Shown: positions 44,656 through 54,494 of the stretch, in pieces
Position numbering within the stretch: the first letter of the stretch is position 1
Layout of the letters: each line of letters opens with the position of its first letter
Assembly: GCA_903858115.1 (NCBI GenBank)
Contig: CAIOHR010000058.1
Location: 124,001 to 188,000 of the forward strand
Length of the DNA stretch: 64,000 nucleotides
From: an uncultured Pirellula sp.
GTDB taxonomy: Bacteria; Planctomycetota; Planctomycetia; Pirellulales; Pirellulaceae
Direction of reading: 5' to 3'
The notes under the pieces: generated by a model
Seen by the model: the letters and a program-made list of their open reading frames with translations, nothing else
What the model was told of the DNA's origin: nothing
Databases searched by the model: none
Position numbers and translations under genes: made by a program

Positions 44656-45055
44656 GACCGTTTTGGACCTTGGCCGGGTGGGCCATGCACCGCAAGGTGC
44701 ATACGGATGACTGACCATGAGCGAACGTCTTCGACTGGGCACTAATACGAGCACGAAGATCCGAGGTGTTTTGATGCCGGCTTTGTGCCACAGGAACCTG
44801 GGAAATGAACCTTGCGCGACCAGTCGGACAAGCCGACTTGGGGGCGGTTTGCAACTTCTCGTACGCTGGCTAGCAGCTAACCGTACGCTCCAGTTGGGAC
44901 GAGCCAACTGGGGGCGTGAAGGCAAGCTGCCGCATGTCGGACCGCGTTGCGACTTTCCCGATGACTTGGTCCTGGCCTTGTGGTAGAATGAATGCCCCAC
45001 CATCGCGGTTGTTGCTGCGGTTCCCATTCGCAATCCCACCAGAGAAGCTCTTCCG
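44656..45055. repeat. hairpin-rich intergenic region
   Basis: 400 nt between DUF1501 copies 2 and 3. It holds ATGCACC-GCAA-GGTGCAT (44685-44702; a 7-bp stem with a GCAA tetraloop), TGGCC/GGCCA just before it, then two similar units at 44822-44838 and 44891-44910: a stem AGTCGG/CCGACT or CAGTTGG/CCAACTG, each followed by TGGGGGCG. GTACG/CGTAC (44861-44865, 44882-44886) lies between the two units. A reading frame from 44717 to 44986 exists but has no protein-like composition. Confidence 0.6.
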
Positions 45056-46438
45056 ATGCCTACCTTTCGAGACAAGGCGTTTCAGCCTTCCGTCCTGCAA
45101 GATCGACGTCGTTTTCTGCAAGCGACTTCCGTTGGCAGTCTCGGTGTAGGAATCACGAGCAGCCTCACGCAGTCTGCGATGGCATCCGAGGTCCGAGCGA
45201 AACCGGCCAAAGCATGTATCTTTATGTTCATGTGGGGCGGACCAAGTCAGTTGGATACGTTCGACCTAAAGCCCAACGCGCCGAGCGAAGTCCGTGGATC
45301 GTTTCAGCCGATCTCGACGCGTATTCCCGGGATGCAAATCTGCGAGCACTTTTCGAAACTCGCTCAACACACCGACAAAATTGCATTGATTCGATCGTTG
45401 ACGCACGACGACCCGGCTCACTTATCGAGCGGGCATGCAACAGTGACGGGACAATTAGCTCCAGTGCTCAATAGCGACGCCACGCCGCCTAGCGACAAAG
45501 ACTCGCCTCATATCGGAGCGCTCCTATCCAAGTTTCGTCCGAGCCAATTGGGCATGCCGACGTTTGTTACTTTGCCTTGGAAAGTGTTTCATCCCGCTGC
45601 ACCGGGGGGCGAAGCACCGGGGCAACATGGCGGTTGGTTGGGCTCGCGTCACGATGGGCTATTGCTAACCGGGGATCCGAATGCCAAAGATTGGAAGGCC
45701 GGCGCATTGACTCTTCCGTCGGACATGTCGGTGGAACGAATGCAAGCTCGCTATCAGCTTCTTCGCACACTCGATCGACAGCGCCCTAATGGTTCAAGCT
45801 CGACGATGGGCCCGTTGGTTGATCATCAGTCGATTGCTTTTGAGTCGGTCACTTCGAGCCAAGTTCGGAATGCTTTCGATCTGTCGCGTGAACCCGATAA
45901 AATTCGCGACCAATACGGCCGCAATATTCATGGTCAATCGGTATTGATGGCTCGTCGATTGGTCGAGCACGGGGTCCCTTTGGTGTCCGTCAATTGGCAT
46001 AACGATGGTCGCAATTTTTGGGATACGCACGGCAACAATTTCAATCGACTGAAAGATGACTTGATTCCTCCAGCAGATATGGCCCTCTCTGCATTGCTCG
46101 AAGATTTACAGCAGCGCGGCATGCTCGAAGAGACGTTGGTTGTGTGGGTTGGAGAGTTTGGACGCAAACCGCAGATCACGCCGAACAATGCGGGCCGAGA
46201 GCATTGGCCTTATTGCTACAGCGGATTGATGGCAGGAGGTGGCATTCGCGGCGGTGTCGTCTATGGCGAGAGCGACGCGACCGCATCTTATCCGATCACG
46301 AACCCGGTTAGCCCATTAGATTTTGGAACCACGATCGTGCATGCGTTGGGCATTCCAATCGATGCGAAGCTACACGATCGAGAGAACCGACCTCACAATG
46401 CCACGTCTGGTAAAATCATTGAATCGTTATTTGGTTAG
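45056..46438 (+). CDS. DUF1501 exported protein, copy 3
   Basis: 460 residues. The Tat-type signal LQDRRRFLQATSVGSLGVG follows a 15-residue leader. Family motifs: FMWGGPSQLDTFDLKPNAPSE, SLTHDDPAHLSSGHATVTGQ, FWDTHGNNFNRLKDDLIPPAD, ALSALLEDLQQRGMLEETLVVWV, GEFGRKPQITPNNAGREHW (Glu where the other copies have Asp) and GESDATASYPITNPVSPLDFGTTIVHALG. It is the third of four paralogues. Confidence 0.85.
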   Translation: MPTFRDKAFQPSVLQDRRRFLQATSVGSLGVGITSSLTQSAMASEVRAKPAKACIFMFMWGGPSQLDTFDLKPNAPSEVRGSFQPISTRIPGMQICEHFSKLAQHTDKIALIRSLTHDDPAHLSSGHATVTGQLAPVLNSDATPPSDKDSPHIGALLSKFRPSQLGMPTFVTLPWKVFHPAAPGGEAPGQHGGWLGSRHDGLLLTGDPNAKDWKAGALTLPSDMSVERMQARYQLLRTLDRQRPNGSSSTMGPLVDHQSIAFESVTSSQVRNAFDLSREPDKIRDQYGRNIHGQSVLMARRLVEHGVPLVSVNWHNDGRNFWDTHGNNFNRLKDDLIPPADMALSALLEDLQQRGMLEETLVVWVGEFGRKPQITPNNAGREHWPYCYSGLMAGGGIRGGVVYGESDATASYPITNPVSPLDFGTTIVHALGIPIDAKLHDRENRPHNATSGKIIESLFG

Positions 46439-46524
46439 CCAAGTGACTTAAACTGATTACGTAACTCCACCATGCATCTCCCACCCCTCGACAAAGCCTT
46501 TCCCTACTGAAGGATCACAACAAC

Positions 46525-47913
46525 ATGACTCAACCCAAGTATGGTTTCGATCGTCGAGGTTTTCTGCGAATGGGGATCGCGGGTGTCACGGGATCCACGT
46601 TGCCGATTTCGATCGCTCGCAGCGAGAACGCAAACAATGCAACCCAGACCGGCAAAGGCAAAGCGAAATCGGTTCTGCTCGTTTTGCTAAGTGGTGGACC
46701 TAGTCAATTGGATACGGTCGATCCGAAACCAGAAGCTCCAGCAGAGATTCGTGGTGAGTTTGGGACGATCGGCACGACGATACCTGGCGTCTCTATCTGT
46801 GAACACTTGCCAAGAATGGCGAAGCAAACCGACAAATGGGCGTTGGTCCGAACGCTGGCGCACAGAGAGCACAACCATTTGCTCGCAACCCACATTGCGT
46901 TGACAGGTCGCCCCTGTCCGATACCCCGTGGTGCAAGTGATTTGGATCGTGTCGAGACACGTAACGACTTTCCGAACTTGGCATCTGCCTTGAGCTACGT
47001 GCGACCACTTCAAAATGGAATACCCACGGGCGTTTCGTTGCCAAACTACTTGATCGAGGGACCATTGACTTGGCCTGGTCAGCATTCAGGCTTCCTCGGT
47101 CCCAAATTTGATCCGTGGCAAATCCAAGCGGATCCGAACGACAAGAATTTTCGGATGGATGCTCTCCAATTGCGAGAGGGTATAACATCCGATCGATTGT
47201 TGTCACGCAGAAAATTGCTGGATCAATTTCATAAGAATGGCAATCAACATTCCGGTCCCGAATCGATCTCGTTTCGAGAGCAACAACAATCGGCTTTCGA
47301 TCTTCTCACGTCGGGCAAACTGGTAGACGCATTTGAGATCAACCGCGAGTCGGATGCGGTACGAGATCGCTACGGACGGAACAAATTCGGTCAGTCTTTG
47401 TTGCTATCTCGCAGACTCGTGGAAGCAGGAGTTCCGATCGTTCAGGCGACGATGGGGATTGTGCAAACATGGGATACGCACACCGACAATTGGGGCAAGC
47501 TGAAGAACAAACTACTTCCGCAACTCGATCAAGGGTTGGAGGCATTGATGGAAGATCTTTCAGCCTCCGGGTTGTTGGATCAGACTCTTGTGGTCGTGAT
47601 GGGAGAGTTTGGCCGTACTCCCAAAATCTCAACATTGCCAGGGGAAACGTTGCCAGGCCGAGACCATTGGGCTCATGCTTACTCGGGGCTCTTTGCAGGT
47701 GCAGGGGTCATGGGGGGACAAGTGATCGGTCAAACTGATGCTAGGGCTGCGTATCCTGTCACTCGTTCGTGGTCTCCTGCCGATATCTGTTCGACATTGT
47801 TCAATGCATTGGGCGTAGAACATGATGTCACGATTTACGACCCGCTTCAACGACCGCATCATCTGTTGAACGGTTCGATTATTCATCCATTGTACACGGG
47901 GCGAAGCTCATGA
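46525..47913 (+). CDS. DUF1501 exported protein, copy 4
   Basis: 462 residues. The Tat-type signal is FDRRGFLRMGIAGVTGSTL. Motifs: LLSGGPSQLDTVDPKPEAPAE, AHREHNHLLATHIALTG, WDTHTDNWGKLKNKLLPQLD, LEALMEDLSASGLLDQTLVVVM, GEFGRTPKISTLPGETLPGRDHW. The TGA overlaps the ATG of the next gene (ATGA at 47910-47913), so it is translationally coupled to the DUF1549/DUF1553 protein. This makes it the copy most likely to act with that protein. Confidence 0.87.
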   Translation: MTQPKYGFDRRGFLRMGIAGVTGSTLPISIARSENANNATQTGKGKAKSVLLVLLSGGPSQLDTVDPKPEAPAEIRGEFGTIGTTIPGVSICEHLPRMAKQTDKWALVRTLAHREHNHLLATHIALTGRPCPIPRGASDLDRVETRNDFPNLASALSYVRPLQNGIPTGVSLPNYLIEGPLTWPGQHSGFLGPKFDPWQIQADPNDKNFRMDALQLREGITSDRLLSRRKLLDQFHKNGNQHSGPESISFREQQQSAFDLLTSGKLVDAFEINRESDAVRDRYGRNKFGQSLLLSRRLVEAGVPIVQATMGIVQTWDTHTDNWGKLKNKLLPQLDQGLEALMEDLSASGLLDQTLVVVMGEFGRTPKISTLPGETLPGRDHWAHAYSGLFAGAGVMGGQVIGQTDARAAYPVTRSWSPADICSTLFNALGVEHDVTIYDPLQRPHHLLNGSIIHPLYTGRSS

Positions 47914-50900
47914 ACGATTTGAACATTTCAGCAGCATCGCTCAAACTCCGGCAAGTACCGCCGCAAGGGTTACGACGTAACGCGATGTTCGCTTGTGTTG
48001 TCGTATTGCTATTGAGTTCGCAAACTGCATTCGTGTCTCGTGTGTCCGCCCAATCGATCACAGCATTACAACCTACCTCGTGTCAACCTGGTGTTCCGGC
48101 CAAGTTGAAGATTCGCGGGAGCAAACTGCCCAACGATTTACGAGTAGTCTCGCATCGTAAAGAGGTAAAGGTCGCCATCGAAAAAGGGAGCGATACCGAA
48201 GCGACACTTGTGGTCGAAGTCCCGAGCGATACAAAACCTGGTCCCTTGGGATTATGGTTTGCAACTGCTAGTGGGCCGTTGACCAGCAAGGTAGTGTTGA
48301 TCGATGAGCTGGCGACGGTGATCGATAATGGCAACAACCACTCGGTAGCAACAGCTCAGTCCGTGAACACACTCAGCGCGGTGGATGGCTCCAGCGATGG
48401 CACGAAATCGGACCACTATCGATTTCACGTCGAAGCGGGACAACGGGTTGCGTTCGAGGTTCTCACACAAGCGATTCATTCCAAAATGGATCCGATGGTG
48501 AGATTGCTTCACCCCGATGGTCGCGTATTGCATGTGGCGGATGATGATTCGATCGGACCAGATTGTCGATTTAGTTATACGTTTGCGGAATCAGGCGATT
48601 ACATCCTGCAAGTGGGGGAGAGCCACTATGTTGCGGGAGGCGAGTATCATCTACGGATCGGCGACTTCCCTATTGTTCATCACGCTTTTCCGTTGGCAGT
48701 TCGCCAGGGAGAGAGTGTCAAGGTCGGCTTTACCGGTCCTGATGCATCGTCGGTTGTTGCCTCAGAGGTTGCGTCCCACTCTTCAACGAATACATCTTCG
48801 TCGAATAGTCAATTCTTGAATGTTCCCTCGCGATTTGCCGATGGCCGATCTGCTTCTTGGGGAACGATTGTCGCTAGCCCGTTTCCGCAACATATGGAAT
48901 CGGTTGCGGTAAACTCTGCAGAGAAACAGAATACCGAATTGGCTAAGCAAGTCATTGATGTGCCGATGGGAATCAGCGGTCGATTGGAACATCAAGGGGA
49001 ACGGGACAGCTATTGGTTGCGAGGTACGAAAGGGCAAGTGTTGCGATTCGCCTCTCGGACACGAAGCTTGGGTTGCGCCACGATGTTGCAAATGTCGCTA
49101 TGGAGTTCTGCTGGTGCGAAGCTTGCGGAGACACCTGTCAACGAATCGGATGAATGGAGCTTTGATGCTACGCTTCCGGAGGATGGCGAGTATCGACTGG
49201 AGGTAGGTGACTTACTGAAGCGAGGTGGAACGGAGTATGGTTATTGGGTTGAAGTGATTCCTTCAGGTGGTTTTTCCATCGCGATCAAGGCGGATGCCAA
49301 AGGAAGGCAAGCCTTTCCGATCGAAGAGTCCACGGGTGGGTGTGTTGTGGACTTGCAGATCGCACGCTTCGGATACGAAGGAGAGATCGAACTCAGTTTA
49401 GGTGAGGGAGTCGATGGTCTTAGACTATTGAACCCTCGCATTGCGAAGGGAGCAAAACAACATCGTGCGATCATCCTTGTCCAAGAAGGTTGGAAGCATG
49501 GTGATTTTCAATTATTGCAATTGCGAGGCCATGCGGTTGGTAACGAGAGAATCGCTTGCGAAGTTTCGAGCGCGGCACTTCGACGGGTTCTCGAACCTCA
49601 TGTCCTGAGTCCTGAAAAATTTGCGGACGGGCTTCTGACGATGGCGGGCACGAACAAATCGCCGAGTGTGTTTGAGATTGTTCCAACCAGCAAAATCTTG
49701 TTGGACCGAGCTGCCAAAACGCATGAAGCCACGGTTCAAGTAAAGCGATTGAGCAAAGACTTCAAGGCGGGCGTGTCGCTTGACGGAAGCCAGCTTGCAC
49801 CAGGTTGGAGTTTGGCTACTAAGGCCGAAAAAGATACTCTCAGTCTGACAATCACTCGGCCTGAAGGGGACACCAAACAATCGAATCGTGAACAGTCACA
49901 TTTACCAATCCTCGCCTATACAGAGCTACCGGATCGTGTTCGCTGGGAGACGATCTCATTGCCTGTGAATTGGATTGATCGACCTGCCAAGTTAGAAGTT
50001 TTTCCTTCGACAATCGAGTTAGAAGGCCCCACTTCTCTGCAACAAATCGTGGTGACTGGATTTGATGCTGCGAACCAACCTCGCGATTGGACGCACGAAA
50101 TCGCGGTCGTTTCAGCGAACCCTGCTATCGCCAAAGTTCAGAACAACAAAGTGTTCCCTGTCTCCAATGGAGCGACGGAGGTCATTGTCCAAATTGGAGA
50201 AACCAAGCAAACGATCCCGGTCAAAGTTTCTAGCTTTGAAAAGAAACGCCCCGTTGCTTTTGAATCCGAAGTCCTCGTCGCGTTATCAAAGCAGGGTTGC
50301 AATTCCGGTGCATGCCACGGTTCGCCAAGCGGAAAGGGAAGCTTCCGATTGTCGTTGCGCGCCTTTGATCGTGTTCTCGATGAGCTTACCATCATTCGCG
50401 AAGATTTTGGTCGACGGGTGAATCCGATCGAGCCCGATCAAAGCTTGTTGATGCTCAAGCCGATGATGAAAGTGACCCACGGTGGCGGTAAAGTTTTGAG
50501 CAAAGACGATGTCGCTTATAAGATCTTGCGAGATTGGATCGCAGAAGGATCCCATGCAGATCCGGCTGGCACTGCTCGTTGCGTGCGGCTTGAGGTTTAT
50601 CCGAATACAAAGCGTGTTCTGAAACGGACGGCGGGGACGCAGCAAATTTCTGCAACGGCTCATTTCGCAGATGGAGTGAAAAGAGATGTGACACAGATTG
50701 TCTCCTTCGATAGCACCAATACCGAAGTTGCCACCGTCGATAAGAATGGTTTGGTCACTCCTCGTAATCGCGGCGAGACAGTTATTCTGGTTCGGTACTT
50801 GGAACACATCGAGTCTGTTCCGTTGATGTTTGTAGACGATGTGCCGGGTTTCGAATGGAGCCAACCCACATCGAAGAACTACATCGACGAATTGGTGAAT

Positions 50901-52343
50901 GCCAAACTGAAGCAACTCCAATATTTGCCCGCCCCGACGTGTAGCGATTCTGCATTTTTGCGTCGCGTGTACATGGATGTGATCGGCATATTGCCTACGA
51001 TTGATGAGACCAACGCATTCCTCGCAGATAGCAGTCCGGACAAACGGTCCAAGCTGATCGACAAACTATTGGAGCGCGAAGAGTATCCAAAGTACTGGGC
51101 ACTCAAATGGGGTGACTTGCTCAAGATGACGAGCAAGCTTGTGGGTGCTGATGGCGTCTACAAATACCACCGATGGGTCGAGGCTGCTATTCGATCGAAT
51201 ATGCCATACGATCAGTTTGCTAAGGAATTATTGTCTGCCTCGGGTAGTACGCTTGCCAATCCGGCCGCTAATTTTTATCGAACCTCGACCGACATGAACG
51301 AGTGTGTCGAAACAGTTTCGCAAGTATTCTTGGGGGCCCGACTGCAATGTGCGAAATGCCACAACCATCCTTTTGAGCGATGGACTCAAGATAACTATTA
51401 TGGTCTAGGTGCGTTCTTCAACCGGCTTCAACGAAAAACAAGCCAGCGACCTGGCGAAATGTTCGTCTGGACTGCAGCGACAGGTGAAGTGACTCAACCT
51501 CGTACGGGTGAAGTGATGAAACCGTGGCTCCCGCAAGTTGGAAGCATTGAATCGAAGGGAGACGAAGATCGACGTTCCGCATTTGTGTCGTGGTTGGTAG
51601 ATGTAAAGAATCCTTACTTTGCCAAAATCGAAGCCAATCGGATCTGGAGCCAATTGTTCTCGCGCGGCATCGTCGATCCCATCGACGACTTCCGCGATTC
51701 CAATCCTCCCTCGAATGAGTCATTGCTCGAAGCGTTGGCGAAAGACTTTGTGGAAAGTGGATTCGATCGCAAACACTTGATGAAAAGGATTCTTAACAGC
51801 GCGACATATCAAGCGAGCAGTGATACGAATACTTGGAACGAGAATGACAAGATGTACTTCTCGCATCAATCACCTCGAATGCATAGCGCGGAGCAGATTT
51901 TGGATGCTATCAATCACGTGACAGGATTGAGCCAAACGTTTGCGGGGCTTCCTGCCGATATGAAGGCGACCCACTTGCCAGCACCGGATGTTGCGAAGAA
52001 TGCCTTTTTGAAGGTCTTTGGCCAACCGGAACGAAGCACTGTTTGCGCATGCGAACGTGCGGAGGATTCAAACCTCGGCATGGCCATCGAGCTCTTTAAT
52101 GGGCCGCTTGTTTATGAAAAGCTTCGCGATGCCAACAATCGTTTTCGTAAATCGCATGCGGCAGGTCGTTCGCCTCAGGAAGTGATTCGCGAACTGTATC
52201 TAGCTGCATTGTGCCGGCAACCAACGGACGCGGAAATGGAAGCTTCGTTGCAACATTGTCAGACACGCGTTGATCTTGCGTCGGGCTTTGAAGACCTCTG
52301 TTGGGTTCTTTTGAATACCGATGAGTTCCTTTTTCAACATTGA
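47910..52343 (+). CDS. very large exported protein: pre-peptidase domains, Ig-like domains, CX4CH motif, DUF1549, DUF1553
   Basis: 1477 residues. A signal segment (AMFACVVVLLLSSQTAFVSR) is near residue 30. Then come an IPT-like strand region, pre-peptidase C-terminal domains (DHYRFHVEAGQRVAFEVLTQ; DSYWLRGTKGQVLRFASRT), and bacterial Ig-like BIG2 domains (about 690-770 and 900-1000). Cys797-x4-Cys802-His803 (GCNSGACHG) is a CX4CH heme-like site typical of this architecture. DUF1549 follows (EYPKYWALKWGDLLKM), with CAKCHNHPFERWTQDNYYGL at about residue 1147 as a CXXCH. DUF1553 ends the chain (LAALCRQPTDAEMEASLQHC). Cofactor occupancy is not shown. Confidence 0.88.
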   Translation: MNDLNISAASLKLRQVPPQGLRRNAMFACVVVLLLSSQTAFVSRVSAQSITALQPTSCQPGVPAKLKIRGSKLPNDLRVVSHRKEVKVAIEKGSDTEATLVVEVPSDTKPGPLGLWFATASGPLTSKVVLIDELATVIDNGNNHSVATAQSVNTLSAVDGSSDGTKSDHYRFHVEAGQRVAFEVLTQAIHSKMDPMVRLLHPDGRVLHVADDDSIGPDCRFSYTFAESGDYILQVGESHYVAGGEYHLRIGDFPIVHHAFPLAVRQGESVKVGFTGPDASSVVASEVASHSSTNTSSSNSQFLNVPSRFADGRSASWGTIVASPFPQHMESVAVNSAEKQNTELAKQVIDVPMGISGRLEHQGERDSYWLRGTKGQVLRFASRTRSLGCATMLQMSLWSSAGAKLAETPVNESDEWSFDATLPEDGEYRLEVGDLLKRGGTEYGYWVEVIPSGGFSIAIKADAKGRQAFPIEESTGGCVVDLQIARFGYEGEIELSLGEGVDGLRLLNPRIAKGAKQHRAIILVQEGWKHGDFQLLQLRGHAVGNERIACEVSSAALRRVLEPHVLSPEKFADGLLTMAGTNKSPSVFEIVPTSKILLDRAAKTHEATVQVKRLSKDFKAGVSLDGSQLAPGWSLATKAEKDTLSLTITRPEGDTKQSNREQSHLPILAYTELPDRVRWETISLPVNWIDRPAKLEVFPSTIELEGPTSLQQIVVTGFDAANQPRDWTHEIAVVSANPAIAKVQNNKVFPVSNGATEVIVQIGETKQTIPVKVSSFEKKRPVAFESEVLVALSKQGCNSGACHGSPSGKGSFRLSLRAFDRVLDELTIIREDFGRRVNPIEPDQSLLMLKPMMKVTHGGGKVLSKDDVAYKILRDWIAEGSHADPAGTARCVRLEVYPNTKRVLKRTAGTQQISATAHFADGVKRDVTQIVSFDSTNTEVATVDKNGLVTPRNRGETVILVRYLEHIESVPLMFVDDVPGFEWSQPTSKNYIDELVNAKLKQLQYLPAPTCSDSAFLRRVYMDVIGILPTIDETNAFLADSSPDKRSKLIDKLLEREEYPKYWALKWGDLLKMTSKLVGADGVYKYHRWVEAAIRSNMPYDQFAKELLSASGSTLANPAANFYRTSTDMNECVETVSQVFLGARLQCAKCHNHPFERWTQDNYYGLGAFFNRLQRKTSQRPGEMFVWTAATGEVTQPRTGEVMKPWLPQVGSIESKGDEDRRSAFVSWLVDVKNPYFAKIEANRIWSQLFSRGIVDPIDDFRDSNPPSNESLLEALAKDFVESGFDRKHLMKRILNSATYQASSDTNTWNENDKMYFSHQSPRMHSAEQILDAINHVTGLSQTFAGLPADMKATHLPAPDVAKNAFLKVFGQPERSTVCACERAEDSNLGMAIELFNGPLVYEKLRDANNRFRKSHAAGRSPQEVIRELYLAALCRQPTDAEMEASLQHCQTRVDLASGFEDLCWVLLNTDEFLFQH

Positions 52344-52387
52344 TTTTGCACCCATGGCTTTCCGCTCGCGCGGGAGATTGATCTGAA

Positions 52388-53758
52388 TTGTCTAGATATT
52401 TTAAGATTGCCATCGCGTTGTCGCTGAGTTGCTTTGCAGGCATAGGCTTAGCGTCTGAAGGTCAGCCTGTCAGTTTCCGAAATCAGGTGGCAACCATTTT
52501 GCTGGAGAATTGTGTAGCTTGTCATGGTCCGAAGAAAGCCGAAGGAGGGTACCGGATCGATACGTTCGATGAGCTACAAAAGCCTGGCGATTCGGGGGTA
52601 CTACCGGTCGTTTCGAATCCCGTGGCATCGAGTGAATTGTTGCGTCGTATCGCTTCGAAGGACGAATCCGAGCGAATGCCTCCAGAAGCGGAGCCGTTGG
52701 CTAAACCGCAAATCGAACTCATCCAACGGTGGATTACAGAGGGTGCCAAGTTCGATGGAGACAAAGGAAATGTTTCTTTGAACATGGTGATACCACCTAG
52801 AGCTTATCCCGATCCTCCAGCGACCTATCCCTCGCCGGTACCGATCACGGCGATGGCTTTTTCTCCTGACGGGTCGCAATTGTTGGTGGGTGGGTATCAC
52901 GAAGTCACCGTCTGGAGCACGGCCGCTGGAACTTTGACTCGACGGATCAAGAATGTTGGCCAGCGAGTGCATGCGATTGTCTTTTTGGCGGACCAAAAGA
53001 CCATCGCGATCGGTTGTGGCGAGCCAGGCAAGAATGGAGAAGTACGGTTGGTCGACTTCGAATCAGGGAATTTGAAAGGAGTGGTTGGCAGAACGAGCGA
53101 TGTCGTTTTCGATGTTGCAGTGAGGCCGATAGCTCCGGTAACTGATGCGTCCAATCCGGTGGCTCCCGAGAACGAGATCGCGATCGCTGCGGCGGACGGG
53201 ATCATTCGTATCGTCAATACCGATACGATGGTAGAAACGCGAGCGATTGCGAATCATGCCGATTGGGTCACTGCTGTAGCGTGGAGCGACGACGGAGCTC
53301 GGCTTGCGTCGGCAAGTCGAGATAAATCGGCCAAAGTGTTTGACGCCAAAAGCGGCGAGTTGCTAGTCAGTTACCAAGGGCATGGAGCTGCCGTTCGCGG
53401 TATCGCATTTCTTCCTGACGGGAAGCATTTGTTTTCAACTGGTTCCGACAAAAAGATGCACCGATGGGAGACGGAAGGTGCTAAGAAAGTGGCAGAAGTG
53501 CCAGTCGGTGGTGAAGCCTTCAAAATGGTACGCGGAGGTCCGTGGGTATTCGTACCCAGCGCGGACCAGCAACTAAGATCCATCACATGGAGCGACAACA
53601 AGGTAGCGCAAACAATGTCAGGCTACCAAGACTGGGTATTGTTGCCTGCATATCATGCCGGAACCAATATGATCGCGGGAGGGGCGAATAACGGCGAAGT
53701 TCGATTATGGAATGCGACCGATGGCAAGCTCGTCCGCCAATGGATCGCCAAGCCATAG
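52388..53758 (+). CDS. exported cytochrome c / WD40 protein
   Basis: 456 residues with a TTG start at 52388 and a purine-rich GGGAG upstream. SRYFKIAIALSLSCFAGIGLA is a signal peptide. Cys42-Val-Ala-Cys45-His46 (LENCVACHG) sits in a planctomycete-type cytochrome domain (KPGDSGVLPVVSNPVASSELLRR, RMPPEAEPLAKPQIELIQRWI). Residues about 150-456 are WD40 repeats (TVWSTAAGTLTRRI; WVTAVAWSDDGARLASAS; VRGIAFLPDGKHLFSTGSD). It lies 44 nt after the DUF1549/DUF1553 gene and is probably in the same transcript. Confidence 0.86.
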   Translation: MSRYFKIAIALSLSCFAGIGLASEGQPVSFRNQVATILLENCVACHGPKKAEGGYRIDTFDELQKPGDSGVLPVVSNPVASSELLRRIASKDESERMPPEAEPLAKPQIELIQRWITEGAKFDGDKGNVSLNMVIPPRAYPDPPATYPSPVPITAMAFSPDGSQLLVGGYHEVTVWSTAAGTLTRRIKNVGQRVHAIVFLADQKTIAIGCGEPGKNGEVRLVDFESGNLKGVVGRTSDVVFDVAVRPIAPVTDASNPVAPENEIAIAAADGIIRIVNTDTMVETRAIANHADWVTAVAWSDDGARLASASRDKSAKVFDAKSGELLVSYQGHGAAVRGIAFLPDGKHLFSTGSDKKMHRWETEGAKKVAEVPVGGEAFKMVRGGPWVFVPSADQQLRSITWSDNKVAQTMSGYQDWVLLPAYHAGTNMIAGGANNGEVRLWNATDGKLVRQWIAKP

Positions 53759-53814
53759 TCGTGTATAGCTCGGCCGATCCGCCTACGCCTTATCTTGCCG
53801 ATGTTCCTAAACCC

Positions 53815-54483
53815 CTAAAGTCCCTTTAGAAACCAACCGGTAAAGTCAATCGCGCGGGTTCTGGGTGGTCGTATGTTGGTGACACGCCCGACAATCTCTC
53901 GCAATATCCGCTGCTCGAGATCTGTATCGTTTTCGAGTCGAATCCAGCCGAGGGTCAATGGCGCACTCAGTAGTCTATTGTCCGTTCGTGAGAGCGTTCC
54001 GTCGTGTCGTGTTGAGGCTGAGCCTTCGGCTGAAAGCAGTGACCGATCGACGTCTTCGATCTCTTTGATGACTTCGACGGCAACACTAAAGCCCTCATTG
54101 ACCGGTATTACTCGGATTTTGGCAGTACGGCGAATCGTCTGTAGAGTACTTTGCAATCGCTGGTATCCCTCTAGAGCGTCTTTTCTCCATGGTTCCAGGT
54201 AGGTGGCACCGACCTGTGGGTGAGTTTCCATGGTACCTTCGATCCACTGCGTCGAGTCTCGAACGGGGCGTTGCTCGATCTTGATGGAAAAATAATCGTC
54301 TACCGTGTCAACGATTTGGTTCCAAAGAAACTCGGAGTCTGGCGAGTTCACGGACACGGGATTGGAAAGTAGGGTTTGTTTGTTGAGAGGAATCGATGGT
54401 ACGGATAGGGTTGATCGATTCAGCGTTTCGCAACCCAAAAACAAAAAAACTAAACCGAGATGTCCAAGGTACTTGATCTGCAT
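53815..54483 (-). CDS. predicted lipoprotein, unknown function
   Basis: 222 residues. MQIKYLGHLGLVFLFLGCETL has a lipobox-like LFLGC, so it is probably lipid-anchored. The mature part has a two-strand/helix pattern (LWNQIVDTVDDYFSIKIEQRP; IRVIPVNEGFSVAVEVIKEIED) that repeats mildly, which may suit a small outer-membrane or periplasmic sandwich fold. No named family recognised. It follows a 95-residue protein gene by 11 nt, on the same strand. Confidence 0.65.
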   Translation of the reverse strand: MQIKYLGHLGLVFLFLGCETLNRSTLSVPSIPLNKQTLLSNPVSVNSPDSEFLWNQIVDTVDDYFSIKIEQRPVRDSTQWIEGTMETHPQVGATYLEPWRKDALEGYQRLQSTLQTIRRTAKIRVIPVNEGFSVAVEVIKEIEDVDRSLLSAEGSASTRHDGTLSRTDNRLLSAPLTLGWIRLENDTDLEQRILREIVGRVTNIRPPRTRAIDFTGWFLKGL

Positions 54484-54494
54484 AGAAGCCGATC

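Noticed and set aside
44717..44986. 89-codon plus-strand frame in the hairpin-rich spacer
   Set aside because: Composition is not protein-like and it runs through the hairpin units.
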